From NCBI RefSeq assembly GCF_001645125.1, contig NZ_LXKA01000382.1:164266-228265 (forward strand): 64,000 bases of DNA. Reading direction: 5' to 3'. A program made the position numbers and the translations under genes. How positions within the stretch are numbered: position 1 is the stretch's first letter; each line of letters opens with the position of its first letter. The notes under the pieces were generated by a model that ran no database searches, was not told the origin of the DNA, and worked only from the letters and a program-made list of their open reading frames with translations. Positions 7,816 to 16,054 of this stretch are shown piece by piece. Origin of the DNA: Paraburkholderia ginsengiterrae. Its GTDB lineage: Bacteria; Pseudomonadota; Gammaproteobacteria; Burkholderiales; Burkholderiaceae.

Positions 7816-10056
7816 ATGGCTACGACAGGTTTTCTATCGGCCCGAGAGGTTGCGGTCGCGTGCGATCCGGCCCAACGGCAGCGGCGGCGCTTCGCACAAA
7901 TGGCTAGCCTTGCGCGTGTGATTCACGACTTTCAGAACGGCGAGCTGTCCCGTGACGAGTTCGTGGCTCAACTCGACAGCACGTTGACGACGGAAGGACT
8001 CGCTCCTACCCAGCTGCTGGAGATGCTCGGCGCTGCGCATCGCAAAACACCGCTACCCGACGATCTCTACGTGGAAGTGCGGCGGCGCATCGAACAGTTG
8101 CGCGTCTCGAACGTGGCGGCGGGGGGCGACGAAACCGGTCTTCAGACCACGGTCGAAATTCCATCGGTTCGCTCGGCCAGTACGGGCAGCGCGGGTAGTG
8201 CGGCCAACGCGCCAGGCACCGCCGACGCGGCCGGACACGATCAGATCAAAGGCACCGGCGACACGCTGAACAACCGCTTCGTTCTCGAAGAGTGTCTCGG
8301 CGTGGGCGGCATGGGAACGGTGTACAAGGCGCTCGATCTGCGCAAGCTCGAGGCTTCGGACCGCAAGCCGTATCTCGCGATCAAGGTGCTCAACCTCCAG
8401 TTCCGCGGCAATCCGAATTCGCTCGTCGCGTTGCAGCGCGAGGCGCGCAAGGCGCAGGTGCTTGCGCACCGCAACATCATCACGGTCTACGACTTCGACC
8501 GCGACGGGCCCATCGTCTATCTGACGATGGAGTACCTGTCCGGCAAGCCGCTCAGCCAGTTGCTGCGCACGCCCGGCTACCAGGGCATGCCGGTGCGCGC
8601 CGCGTTGCCGATTGTGCGCGGCATGTGCAGCGCGCTTGCCTACGCACACGAACGCGGCTTTGTTCACTGCGATTTCAAGCCCGCCAATGTATTTCTCACG
8701 ACGAATGCCGAAGTGAAGGTGATCGACTTCGGCATCGCACGCGTGTTCCAGCGGCCGGAAGAAGAGAGCGACGCCACCGTGTTCGACCCCGGCAGCCTCG
8801 GCGCGCTGACGCCGGCGTATGCCAGCCCGGAAATGATCGAGCATCGCGAGCCGGACCCGCGCGACGACATCTACGCGCTTGGTTGCATCACCTACGAGCT
8901 GTTGACCGGCCATCATCCGTTCGACCGCCTGTCGGCGACGCAGGCACGTAATGCCGATTTCAAGCCGCAACGGCCGGCCAATCTCGATGCGAGGCAGTGG
9001 CGCGCGTTGCGTGCCGCGCTGTCGTTCGATCGCAATACGCGCATGCCGAGCGTGACGCGCTTCATCGCCGAGTTCGACAACGAGGCGCGTGCGGAGAAGT
9101 CGGGCACGCTGGCGAAGGTGGGGCTTGCGAGTCTCGCCATGGTGTGCGCGGCGGCGGTCGGTGTGTTCGCGCTGCGCTCCGCGCCGAACCGGCAGGGCGG
9201 TTCGCAGACCAATGCGGGCGCTTCGCAGGCTTCGGCGGAGCAGGCGGCTTCGTCTTCCGCGGTGGAGGGACCGGTCTCGGCGCCGGCGCCTCTTGCGGCG
9301 CTTCCGGCGGGCCCTGCTACGGCACCACCCGCGCCACCTGCTTCGCCTGCATCGCCAGTGGTACCGGCACCCAAGCCGGCGCTGACGCTGGCCGCGGTGA
9401 CCCCGGTGTTGGCGCAAGTGCCCTGTTCGGCGCTGTCCGCTTCGACCCAGGATCACTCGCTGACGGTGCGTGGCTACGTTTCGCAGCGCTACGGCGCGGC
9501 GCATCTTAAAGACACGCTGGGCACGTTGCCGGGTGTCGATACGCTGGCGCTCAACGTGGAGCCGGTCGCCGACGACAAGTGCGACACCATCAAGGCACTA
9601 GCGCCGTACTGGATTCACAACTGGCAGGCGGGCCACGTTGCGGCTTTACACGTTCGGCCGCCCGGTGGGCAGCTGAGCGATGGCGACCCGCTGGTCGTCG
9701 ACGTCACCACGCCGGGATACGATTCTTATGTAAACCTCGACTACTATCAGCTCGACGGCAGCGTCGTGCACATGGTGCCGAGCCCGCGCGCGAAAGATAA
9801 TCAGGCGCCGCCGCACTACGCGGCCACCATTGGCAGCGCGGGCGACTGGGTCATTTCGAAGCCATTCGGATCGGAGATGGTCGTGCTGCTGATCACGCCG
9901 GCGCCGCTATTCGACAAACCGCGGCCCGAAAGCGAATCGCGCGCCGATTATCTACGTGCGCTCGACGCGCGGCTTACGCAAATGGGTGGCAAATACGGCC
10001 GCGATCGTATCGTTGCCGATTTCGCGCCGATCACGACGAAGCCACGCACGCCTTGA
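7816..10056 (+). CDS. membrane Ser/Thr protein kinase with DUF4384-like C-terminal domain
   Basis: Eukaryotic-type Ser/Thr kinase of 746 residues that phosphorylates proteins and probably senses an extracytoplasmic cue. A 150-residue N-terminal region precedes the kinase domain (about 153-425), which has the glycine loop GVGGMGTVY (162-170), catalytic Lys190 and the catalytic loop HCDFKPANV (284-292, HCD in place of HRD). It also has DFG at 304-306 and the P+1 region TPAYASPEM. One membrane helix lies at about 432-453, followed by an Ala/Pro/Ser linker and a periplasmic end resembling DUF4384 (YYQLDGSVVHMVPSP, WVISKPFGSEMVVLL). The start is uncertain; Met29 is an alternative. Natural partners are the twin-FHA protein at 16055 and the PP2C phosphatase at 25282. 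It is divergent from peptide C and converges with the caspase/FGE gene. Confidence 0.9.
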   Translation: MATTGFLSAREVAVACDPAQRQRRRFAQMASLARVIHDFQNGELSRDEFVAQLDSTLTTEGLAPTQLLEMLGAAHRKTPLPDDLYVEVRRRIEQLRVSNVAAGGDETGLQTTVEIPSVRSASTGSAGSAANAPGTADAAGHDQIKGTGDTLNNRFVLEECLGVGGMGTVYKALDLRKLEASDRKPYLAIKVLNLQFRGNPNSLVALQREARKAQVLAHRNIITVYDFDRDGPIVYLTMEYLSGKPLSQLLRTPGYQGMPVRAALPIVRGMCSALAYAHERGFVHCDFKPANVFLTTNAEVKVIDFGIARVFQRPEEESDATVFDPGSLGALTPAYASPEMIEHREPDPRDDIYALGCITYELLTGHHPFDRLSATQARNADFKPQRPANLDARQWRALRAALSFDRNTRMPSVTRFIAEFDNEARAEKSGTLAKVGLASLAMVCAAAVGVFALRSAPNRQGGSQTNAGASQASAEQAASSSAVEGPVSAPAPLAALPAGPATAPPAPPASPASPVVPAPKPALTLAAVTPVLAQVPCSALSASTQDHSLTVRGYVSQRYGAAHLKDTLGTLPGVDTLALNVEPVADDKCDTIKALAPYWIHNWQAGHVAALHVRPPGGQLSDGDPLVVDVTTPGYDSYVNLDYYQLDGSVVHMVPSPRAKDNQAPPHYAATIGSAGDWVISKPFGSEMVVLLITPAPLFDKPRPESESRADYLRALDARLTQMGGKYGRDRIVADFAPITTKPRTP

Positions 10057-10132
10057 CCGCAACGGCGGCGGCATCGATAACGTTCAGAGAACCAGAACCG
10101 GCCATGCTTCCCGCCGTGCACCCCCTCGCACG

Positions 10133-12154
10133 TCACCTGAGATCCTTGACGACCCGCACGCCATCCTGCGATTGACGCACGCCGGCGCTGTACTTGAAGC
10201 GTGTGGCGCTCAGCATGTAGCCGCCGCCTTCGCGCCACGAACCGCCGCGAATCACGCGCATGTCGCAGCCGGGGCTGTCCCACGCGTGGCCGTCGGTGGG
10301 CGCGCCCTGGTAGGAGTTGTGCCAGCAGTCGGCGGTCCATTCCCAGACGCCGCCGTTCATGTCGTACAAGCCGAGCGGATTCGGTGCGAACGAGCCGGCG
10401 ACTTCGGGTCCTTCCTTGTGCCACGGATCGCCGCAGTCCTTGCAATTGGCGTTGCCTTTGCGCATCTGGTCGCCCCACCAGTAGGCGGTGGTCGTGCCGC
10501 CGCGACCCGCGTATTCCCACTCCGCCTCCGTCGGCAGGCGGTACGGCTTGCCCGTGGTCTTGCTCAGCCATTTCACGTACTGCTGCGCATCGTCCCAACT
10601 GAGATCGCGTGCCGGGGCGGCCTTGTTGGTGTTGCTCTCGGGTGTCAGCTTCTGACAAGCGTTGGCGGCCACGCACGCATTCCATTGATCGACGGTGACA
10701 GCGTATTTGCCGATGGCGAATGGCGCGCCGATGCTCACGTGATGAACGGGCTTCTCTGACGGATCGTCGGTGCTGCTGCCCATTGAAAACGAGCCGGCGG
10801 ACACGGCGATCATGATCGGGCAAGTGGCACAGTCACGGCTCTCGCCGGCTACCGGTGGGTGCGTGATGGGTTTTTGCGCGACAGCTGTGATGGCCGCGGC
10901 GGGCGGAGCGGCGGGCCCGGGGGCAGGTGGGGCCGCGCTCACAGCGGGTTTGGGCGTGGTGACCGGATGCTCCTGCGCAGCGGGACTGGCCGACGCGGCA
11001 GGTGTGGATGGTCGCACGGCCGCCTGCGCGGGCGCGGCTGAAGGTGCGGCGGGTGTCGCCGCGGACGGCGCAGTCGAGCTTGCCGCCGCGCGCAAGCGGT
11101 CGATGCGCGCATGAGCGAGCGCGGCGAAGCGGCCATTCGGATAGGCCTTCAGATACGCCTCGTAATCGGCGGGGTAGTTGCTGTCCTTGATCGAATTCCA
11201 GAAAGCGATTTCGTATTGTTCGCTGCTGTCTTTCGGCAGAATGCCCCGGCTGTGCAGCGTGACCACGGAGTCGTTCTGAAGCGCAATCGCCGCATTCGAA
11301 TCGGGCGACGGCGAGTGGAGCGACGAAGCCGCCCACGGCATTTGCCTGCCGTCAGTCACCTCGCGAACCTGTAGCGCGACGCGTTGCAGCAGGGCAGCGA
11401 GCGTCTGCGACGGAGTCGTGTCGAGCGCATGCAGCCATGCATTCGTGTAGATGCCGTGGCGCATGCCGTCCGCGGCAAAACCGCCAGGCGCTGTTGCGTA
11501 GGCAATCACGGTATTGCCTGGAAGCGCAGACGTATCGATCGACGCATCAGGCGAGAACGGATTGTTCAGACACGTATCGAGGATCACCAGATTGAGCTGA
11601 CCGTCACGCGCCGCGCGCATCGCCTGCAATACCGTATTCAGGTCGACGCCCTCGCGCACGAGCGTTGCGGGTGAGCGCGAGTCGAGTCCGGCTGGAATGA
11701 GCAGCGTCTGCTGGCCGATCCGCATGCCGTGTCCCGCGAAATAAAACAGACCGGTACCGCCGGCTTGCAAGCGCTGATGAAATTCGCGGATGGCTTCCCG
11801 CATTTGCCCGGGCGTAGCATCGGTGCGTGCAATCACGTCGAAGCCGAGCGTGCGCAGCCGGTCACGCATGGCTTCGGCGTCGCGCGGCGCATTCCCACGG
11901 AGCGCATTGGCCTGCACGTCAGCGCGATTCGCACCGTACGCGCCGTTGCCGATCACAAGCGCGATGCGTGGGGAAGGCCCGGGATTGCGCTGTGGGGCGA
12001 ACGGCGTGAGCAGCGAACTCCTGGGGTTCGCCGCTGCCGTGCTGGCCATGCCAAGGCCAGCGTCAGCGCCGCTGCGTTGCGCCGCGGCATGGACATCGCC
12101 GCCATGTGCCTGAATTGCCCCGGCCACGCACACCAGCATGAATATTCGCCACAT
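10133..12154 (-). CDS. exported caspase-like protease fused to an FGE/SUMF1-type domain
   Basis: Protein of 673 residues with an N-terminal signal peptide ([19 protein letters not shown]). A caspase/metacaspase p20 fold follows at about 60-300, with the catalytic dyad His142 in FYFAGHGMR and Cys195 in [10 protein letters not shown]. After a TPR-like stretch (about 313-351) and an Ala/Pro linker comes a formylglycine-generating-enzyme-like domain (about 440-673) with [26 protein letters not shown] and RGGSW. Such FGE-fold domains often bind rather than modify. The start at 12154 is chosen for the signal peptide and AGGA upstream; a reading from 12307 is longer but unsupported. It lies inside the peptide-secretion island between the kinase and the DUF4399 pair, so a role in peptide maturation or signalling outside the cytoplasm is possible but unproven. 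Confidence 0.85.
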   Translation of the reverse strand: MWRIFMLVCVAGAIQAHGGDVHAAAQRSGADAGLGMASTAAANPRSSLLTPFAPQRNPGPSPRIALVIGNGAYGANRADVQANALRGNAPRDAEAMRDRLRTLGFDVIARTDATPGQMREAIREFHQRLQAGGTGLFYFAGHGMRIGQQTLLIPAGLDSRSPATLVREGVDLNTVLQAMRAARDGQLNLVILDTCLNNPFSPDASIDTSALPGNTVIAYATAPGGFAADGMRHGIYTNAWLHALDTTPSQTLAALLQRVALQVREVTDGRQMPWAASSLHSPSPDSNAAIALQNDSVVTLHSRGILPKDSSEQYEIAFWNSIKDSNYPADYEAYLKAYPNGRFAALAHARIDRLRAAASSTAPSAATPAAPSAAPAQAAVRPSTPAASASPAAQEHPVTTPKPAVSAAPPAPGPAAPPAAAITAVAQKPITHPPVAGESRDCATCPIMIAVSAGSFSMGSSTDDPSEKPVHHVSIGAPFAIGKYAVTVDQWNACVAANACQKLTPESNTNKAAPARDLSWDDAQQYVKWLSKTTGKPYRLPTEAEWEYAGRGGTTTAYWWGDQMRKGNANCKDCGDPWHKEGPEVAGSFAPNPLGLYDMNGGVWEWTADCWHNSYQGAPTDGHAWDSPGCDMRVIRGGSWREGGGYMLSATRFKYSAGVRQSQDGVRVVKDLR

Positions 12155-12521
12155 CTTCACATCCTGTTTGTTCCGGACAGAACATAGGCATTCGAGCATC
12201 GCGATACGCCCGGCAACAGCCCGAGCCAATCGTGTGAAGCATCGATGCCGCCATCGATCATCCATCCGCGACCTATTAACAACGATAGCACGCGTGGTGC
12301 GCGCCACAAACGTTAGCGTGTCCTGAATGCTCCATACGGTTAACGACCGTGGCGTATCTTTTTGGCAAGTTACGTCCTAAGCTAATTCACAAAGTCAGGC
12401 GGCCCGGTCGTTTTAACTACGCGGCCGTTCGATTGCACGTGTGCCAGCGACATCCAGCCGCAACGCCCGGCCTGTCCCGTGCAGCCGAGGTGGCCACGAC
12501 CGCTCTTCGGGAGAGTGCGCT
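12155..12521. other. divergent intergenic region
   Basis: 367 bases between the caspase/FGE gene and the DUF4399 pair. It is comparatively AT-rich around 12270-12420 and should hold both divergent promoters. I see no sigma-54 element with correct spacing (a near match on the minus strand around 12230 is one base too long) and no small gene. Confidence 0.5.
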
Positions 12522-13037
12522 ATGCGAAGAAATCCCACCCCCGTTGTTCCCAATCTGCCTCATCGAGCAACCGCGGGAGCGCCCGCGCGGCGCGCCGTGC
12601 TGCGCTCGGTGTGGCGCACCGTGGTCGTTGCGGCCATCGGCAGCGTGATGCCGTTGCGCTTCGCGCTGGCCGAGCAAACGCCGTCGCCGCCGGGCGCCGA
12701 GGAGTACATCATCTGGCCAGCCGATGGCGCTGTGATTCATGGCGGCAAGCTGTGGGTCCGCATGGGCCTGCGCAACATGGGTGTGTGCCCGAAAGGCATC
12801 GCGCATCCGAACACCGGGCACCACCATCTGCTGATCGACACCGACCTGCCGGCGCTCGATCAGGAGATCCCATCGGATCGTAATCACCTGCACTTCGGCG
12901 CCGGTGAGACGGATGCGCGTATCGAGTTGCCGCCGGGCAAGCACACGTTGCAGCTCATTCTCGGCGACCACAATCATGTGCCGCACGTGCCGCCGGTGTA
13001 TTCGAAGAAGATCACCATCACGGTGCTGAAAGACTAG
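12522..13037 (+). CDS. DUF4399 family exported protein (first copy)
   Basis: Exported protein of 171 residues. An Arg-rich N-terminus and hydrophobic helix (TVVVAAIGSVMPLRFALA) form a signal peptide, followed by a DUF4399 domain. Its landmarks are HHHLLIDTDLP, DQEIPSDRNHLHFGAGET and the PPGKHTLQLILGDHNHVPH segment. The clustered histidines could bind a metal, which is my inference. The start at 12522 has GGGAGAG six bases upstream. It is followed 47 bases later by a second copy that is nearly identical through the histidine core, so the pair arose by tandem duplication. Function of the family is unknown; the place in the island suggests an envelope role linked to peptide export. Confidence 0.85.
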   Translation: MRRNPTPVVPNLPHRATAGAPARRAVLRSVWRTVVVAAIGSVMPLRFALAEQTPSPPGAEEYIIWPADGAVIHGGKLWVRMGLRNMGVCPKGIAHPNTGHHHLLIDTDLPALDQEIPSDRNHLHFGAGETDARIELPPGKHTLQLILGDHNHVPHVPPVYSKKITITVLKD

Positions 13038-13084
13038 CGCGATCCGTTCGCTCGAAGCGGGTCCGTCAGGACGGAGAGACCTTC

Positions 13085-13519
13085 ATGTACAAGATCATCG
13101 CAGTCGCGGCGCTCGTTACGTGGGCGGCGTTGGCGTCGCCGGTTGCCGCCGTGGCGGGTACCACGCCGGCGCCGGCCCGCGCCCTTGCCTATATCGGCTA
13201 TCCGAACGACGGCCAGGTCGTGCCCGCCAATAAACCGTTTCGCGTGTGGTTCGGCCTGCGCTACATGGGCGTGGCGCCGAAGGGTGTCAAGTATCCGAAT
13301 ACCGGCCACCACCATCTGCTGATCGACACCGATCTGCCGCCGATGGATCAGGAAATTCCGTCGGACCGCAATCATCTGCACTTCGGCGCGGGCGAAACGG
13401 AAACCATGATTCAGCTGCCGCCGGGCAAGCATACGTTGCAGTTGCTGATGGGCGACGATATGCACATGCCGCACAATCCGCCCGTGTACTCGAAGAAGAT
13501 CACCGTCATTGCGCGATGA
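13085..13519 (+). CDS. DUF4399 family exported protein (second copy)
   Basis: Tandem paralogue of 12522-13037, 144 residues, with a clear cleavable signal peptide (MYKIIAVAALVTWAALASPVAA) and the same DUF4399 core: NTGHHHLLIDTDLPPMDQEI, RNHLHFGAGE and PPGKHTLQLLMGDDMHMPH. GGAGAG precedes the ATG. It lacks the longer Arg-rich N-terminus of its neighbour and has methionines where the first copy has other residues near the histidines. The two are probably co-transcribed and exported to the periplasm. Downstream, 190 bases away, is the sigma-54 promoter of peptide D. Confidence 0.85.
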   Translation: MYKIIAVAALVTWAALASPVAAVAGTTPAPARALAYIGYPNDGQVVPANKPFRVWFGLRYMGVAPKGVKYPNTGHHHLLIDTDLPPMDQEIPSDRNHLHFGAGETETMIQLPPGKHTLQLLMGDDMHMPHNPPVYSKKITVIAR

Positions 13520-13709
13520 CCGGTGCGCGGCACGACCCGTGAAGTCCCGGTGTCGCGCCGCGTCCAACCATTTCGCGCGAATTGTTGGCCGTGATCCACC
13601 ATCCTCATTCCGCCTTTGTGCCGGCCGGACTTTCTCCCGGCGTTGGCCCATCCCCGCAGCCCTTTATCCACGGCGCTTTTGGCAATTTCTTAGGATCGGA
13701 AAACAAAAC

Positions 13710-13724
13710 TGGCACAGCCCATGC
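13710..13724 (+). promoter_or_regulatory. sigma-54 type promoter of peptide D
   Basis: TGGCACAGCCCATGC: GG and GC elements ten bases apart, 76 bases before the ATG of peptide D. It differs from the peptide C promoter by one base within the element. The 280-base gene-free stretch 13520-13799 shows no other feature. Confidence 0.75.
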
Positions 13725-13889
13725 ATTAGTGACGTACGAGCAGACGAGTTGCTCGAAACCCACCGCAAGACTGCGACCATTCCTTCCAGGAGATTTGCCA
13801 TGAACACGCTGATGATCAAAGACCTGTCCATCACCGAAGAACTCGACGGCCGCGCCATGAGCGCCGTGCGCGGCGGCTACAGCTACGGC
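13710..13889 (+). repeat. 180-bp inverted duplicate (copy 2): promoter plus leader of peptide D
   Basis: Counterpart of 7395-7574 in opposite orientation. From about 13750 to 13889 the two copies are identical, covering the ribosome binding site and 30 codons. Upstream of the -24 element the short stretch CTTAGGA is also shared although flanking bases differ. Confidence 0.9.
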
Positions 13890-14093
13890 AGCTACTGCTA
13901 TCCGTCGCCGTCGTATTTCAGCTTCGACCCGGTCTACGCGCCGAACCAGGGCAAGACGGTTACCGCCACCCAGTTCATCAGCTCGGCGGTGAACATCCAG
14001 AACGCCAACGGCAACAACACGGCATTGGTCTCCGGCATCACGACCACGATCGACCCGCATGTGAGCACGAGCAACAACATCACCGTGCGCTAA
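13800..14093 (+). CDS. double-glycine leader peptide D (97 aa)
   Basis: Closest paralogue of peptide C. The leader is identical (MNTLMIKDLSITEELDGRAM, SAVRGG). The tail keeps the framework YSYG ... PVYAPN ... KTVTATQFI ... VNIQNANGNN but has diverged: the pair of cysteines in C is replaced here (GITTTIDPHV), while a single Cys appears near the start (SYCYPSP). The tail is rich in Asn, Ser, Thr and Val. Divergence confined to the mature part, with leader and promoter kept identical, fits a family under diversifying selection or gene conversion. The start at 13800 follows AGGAG. It stands alone, upstream of the NodT lipoprotein gene, and is expected to be exported by the island's C39 transporter. 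Confidence 0.85.
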   Translation: MNTLMIKDLSITEELDGRAMSAVRGGYSYGSYCYPSPSYFSFDPVYAPNQGKTVTATQFISSAVNIQNANGNNTALVSGITTTIDPHVSTSNNITVR

Positions 14094-14105
14094 CCGGCGC
14101 CGGCC

Positions 14106-14132
14106 GCCGCGGAGGCTCACCGCCTCCGCGGC
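14106..14132 (+). terminator. hairpin after peptide D
   Basis: GCCGCGGAGG and CCTCCGCGGC form a perfect 10-bp stem with a 7-base loop, 12 bases after the stop of peptide D. There is no long T run, so termination efficiency is uncertain, but it separates the peptide transcript from the exporter genes. Confidence 0.55.
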
Positions 14133-14317
14133 GTCTTGAAGGACGCGCCTCAAAAAGATTTCGCTTCCAATCGTTCTTTTCACGCCACCCCCGCGTCACC
14201 GCCCGATCCCTGCGCCGATTTTCCCGCATTGCTCCGATGGTGAAGCCGTGCAGGAGATGCTTTACTTAAAGAGCGTGTTCTCCTCGTGCAGCGAAGTGGG
14301 CGTCATCGGAGACAATC

Positions 14318-15826
14318 GTGTCAGCGTTGCTTGAATCAGCGGTCCGCCAGCGCTTCTTCCGCAAGACATCGGCGCTGCGTGGCGAGTCGGATCGAGCGTT
14401 GCGCGCGGTCAAAAGCACCGCGGCGCTGCGCGCCGTTTGTGCGGTAGTGGTTTGCGCAGTCTCGCTGTCCGCCTGTATCGACGTCAGCATGCCCGACTAC
14501 AAGCGTCCTGACACGCCCGCCAAAGCGTCGTGGTCGAATCAGAAGGGCGCACCGGTGTCGGCTGCCGCGACGATCGAACCCGATTGGTGGAAAGGCTTCC
14601 ACGATCCCTATCTCGACGAACTGATTGCGAAAGCGATTGCGGGCAACTTCGACATCAAGGTGCTGGCCGCGCGTATCGACGTTGCCCGCACGCAGATCGG
14701 CGAGGCCAAAGCGGGCGCGCTGCCAACCATGGACCTCGGCGCGGGCGCCGACTTCGAAAAGACCACGGGCCAGACGTTCTCCAAGCAGTACAACCTCGCG
14801 ACCCAGGTGAGCTGGGATATCGACATCTGGGGCAAAGTCGAAAAAGGCGTGCAGGCCCAGAAGGCGGAGTTTCACGCCAGCGAGGCGGATTGGCGCGCCG
14901 GCTACCTCGAGTTGGTGTCGAACGTTTCCAGTACCTATTTCCAGATTCTGCAGTTCGACGACCAGATCGACCAGCAGCAGAAAACGCTCGAAACGAACCG
15001 GCAGATTCTCACCATCTACGAAGGCCAGCGCCGCAGCGGACTCGTGCCGCAAACGCAGGTGTTGCGCCAGCAGGCCGAGATTAATCGCCTGACGAACGAG
15101 TTGCTCGAACTGCGCCGCTCGCGCGCGCTTGCGAACAACGCGCTTTGCACGCTGACCGGCGTACCTGCCGGCGAGTTTCAGATGCCCACAGGTCATTTGC
15201 AGCAGCGCGTGCAGTTGCCGCCCGTGCCTGAAGGCTTGCCGGCGCAACTGCTTGCGCGGCGTCCCGACGTGGTGGCTGCGGAATTCCGCGTGCTGGAAGC
15301 GTACAACCTCGTCGGCGAAGCAAAGCTCGCGCAATTGCCGACCATCAACCTGACCGGGCACGGCGGCACCGCGAGTTTCGCGCTGACCGACTTGCTGAAG
15401 TCGTTCACGTACGGCTTCATGCCCAGCATCAATATTCCGCTGCTCGATCCCGGTGTGCGGGCGCATGTGAAGGTCACCCAGGCGCAATCGACGGTGGCCG
15501 AGCAGCAGTACCGCGTGGCGGTGATGGGCGCCTTCGAGGAAGTGGAGAACGCGCTGGTCAATCTGAATTCGCACAAGGCGCAGCGTGTGGAATTGCAGCA
15601 GGAAGTGTCGCGGCTGCAAATCGTCGCGGACCAGATTCAGTCGCAATTGCGGCTTGGCGTGGTGTCGCAACTGGAAGTTTTCGAAACCGAGCGAACCTTG
15701 CTGGAAGCGCAACAGCAACTGCTTGCCAACCATCAACTGCTGCTGTCCGACACCGTGCTGCTCTACAAGGCGTTGGGGGGCGGCTGGCCGAACGTCGACG
15801 TGCAAGCCGAAGTAAAGGAGCACTGA
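14318..15826 (+). CDS. NodT family outer-membrane efflux lipoprotein (TolC-like)
   Basis: Outer-membrane channel of 502 residues. A hydrophobic segment ends in the lipobox VSLSAC (Cys about residue 53), so the protein is lipidated, followed by two OEP domains with long coiled-coil helices and the internal repeat of the TolC fold (QVSWDIDIWGKVEKG; EVENALVNLNSHKAQ). The N-terminus before the lipobox is longer than usual. The GTG at 14318 is chosen because GGAG stands six bases before it. It would form the outer conduit for the HlyD adaptor and C39 ABC transporter encoded downstream, completing a type I secretion path. A separate promoter at 15910 drives the following operon, so it may be regulated on its own. 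Confidence 0.9.
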   Translation: MSALLESAVRQRFFRKTSALRGESDRALRAVKSTAALRAVCAVVVCAVSLSACIDVSMPDYKRPDTPAKASWSNQKGAPVSAAATIEPDWWKGFHDPYLDELIAKAIAGNFDIKVLAARIDVARTQIGEAKAGALPTMDLGAGADFEKTTGQTFSKQYNLATQVSWDIDIWGKVEKGVQAQKAEFHASEADWRAGYLELVSNVSSTYFQILQFDDQIDQQQKTLETNRQILTIYEGQRRSGLVPQTQVLRQQAEINRLTNELLELRRSRALANNALCTLTGVPAGEFQMPTGHLQQRVQLPPVPEGLPAQLLARRPDVVAAEFRVLEAYNLVGEAKLAQLPTINLTGHGGTASFALTDLLKSFTYGFMPSINIPLLDPGVRAHVKVTQAQSTVAEQQYRVAVMGAFEEVENALVNLNSHKAQRVELQQEVSRLQIVADQIQSQLRLGVVSQLEVFETERTLLEAQQQLLANHQLLLSDTVLLYKALGGGWPNVDVQAEVKEH

Positions 15827-15909
15827 GCTAATCCGCGATGTGGCGGGCAGCGTGGGAATTTTGTCCGTCGTTGACTCGTTCATTGCTCTCATTACCGACA
15901 ATCGGAAAA

Positions 15910-15937
15910 TTGACACTCGCCATGCGTGACTTACAAT
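15910..15937 (+). promoter_or_regulatory. sigma-70 type promoter of the FHA-HlyD-parvulin-ABC operon
   Basis: TTGACA (15910-15915) and TACAAT (15932-15937) are separated by 16 bases, close to consensus, in a comparatively AT-rich stretch 118 bases before the FHA gene. It suggests that the exporter operon is transcribed by housekeeping polymerase, unlike the sigma-54 peptide genes. Confidence 0.6.
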
Positions 15938-16054
15938 CCTTAAGCAGCCGTCTTTCGCGCGGCTCATTCGAACAGACTCTTTCCGCCGTAGTCCTTCGTC
16001 CCGTTTCCGCCGCGCGTTCTTCGCGGCGGGTAAACGATTAGTGATCCAGATAAA

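Noticed and set aside
8053-9504. Long minus-strand open frame opposite the kinase gene
   Set aside because: Arg/His-rich translation without motifs, a mirror of the GC-rich kinase codons; the plus strand encodes a clear kinase.
10826-10840. Sigma-54-like TGGCAC match with correct spacing
   Set aside because: Lies within coding sequence of the caspase-FGE gene on the opposite strand with no gene to drive.
10133-12154. FGE domain as a sulfatase-maturing enzyme
   Set aside because: No sulfatase gene is nearby, the protein is exported and fused to a caspase; the fold alone does not show formylglycine formation.
12215-12240. Sigma-54-like TGGCTC...TTGC before the caspase-FGE gene
   Set aside because: The GG to GC spacing is one base too long.
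6416-14093. Peptides as ordinary class II bacteriocins
   Set aside because: The leader fits C39 processing, but tails are Asn/Val- or Pro-rich rather than amphipathic helical and no immunity gene is recognisable, so a bacteriocin role is left open, not called.
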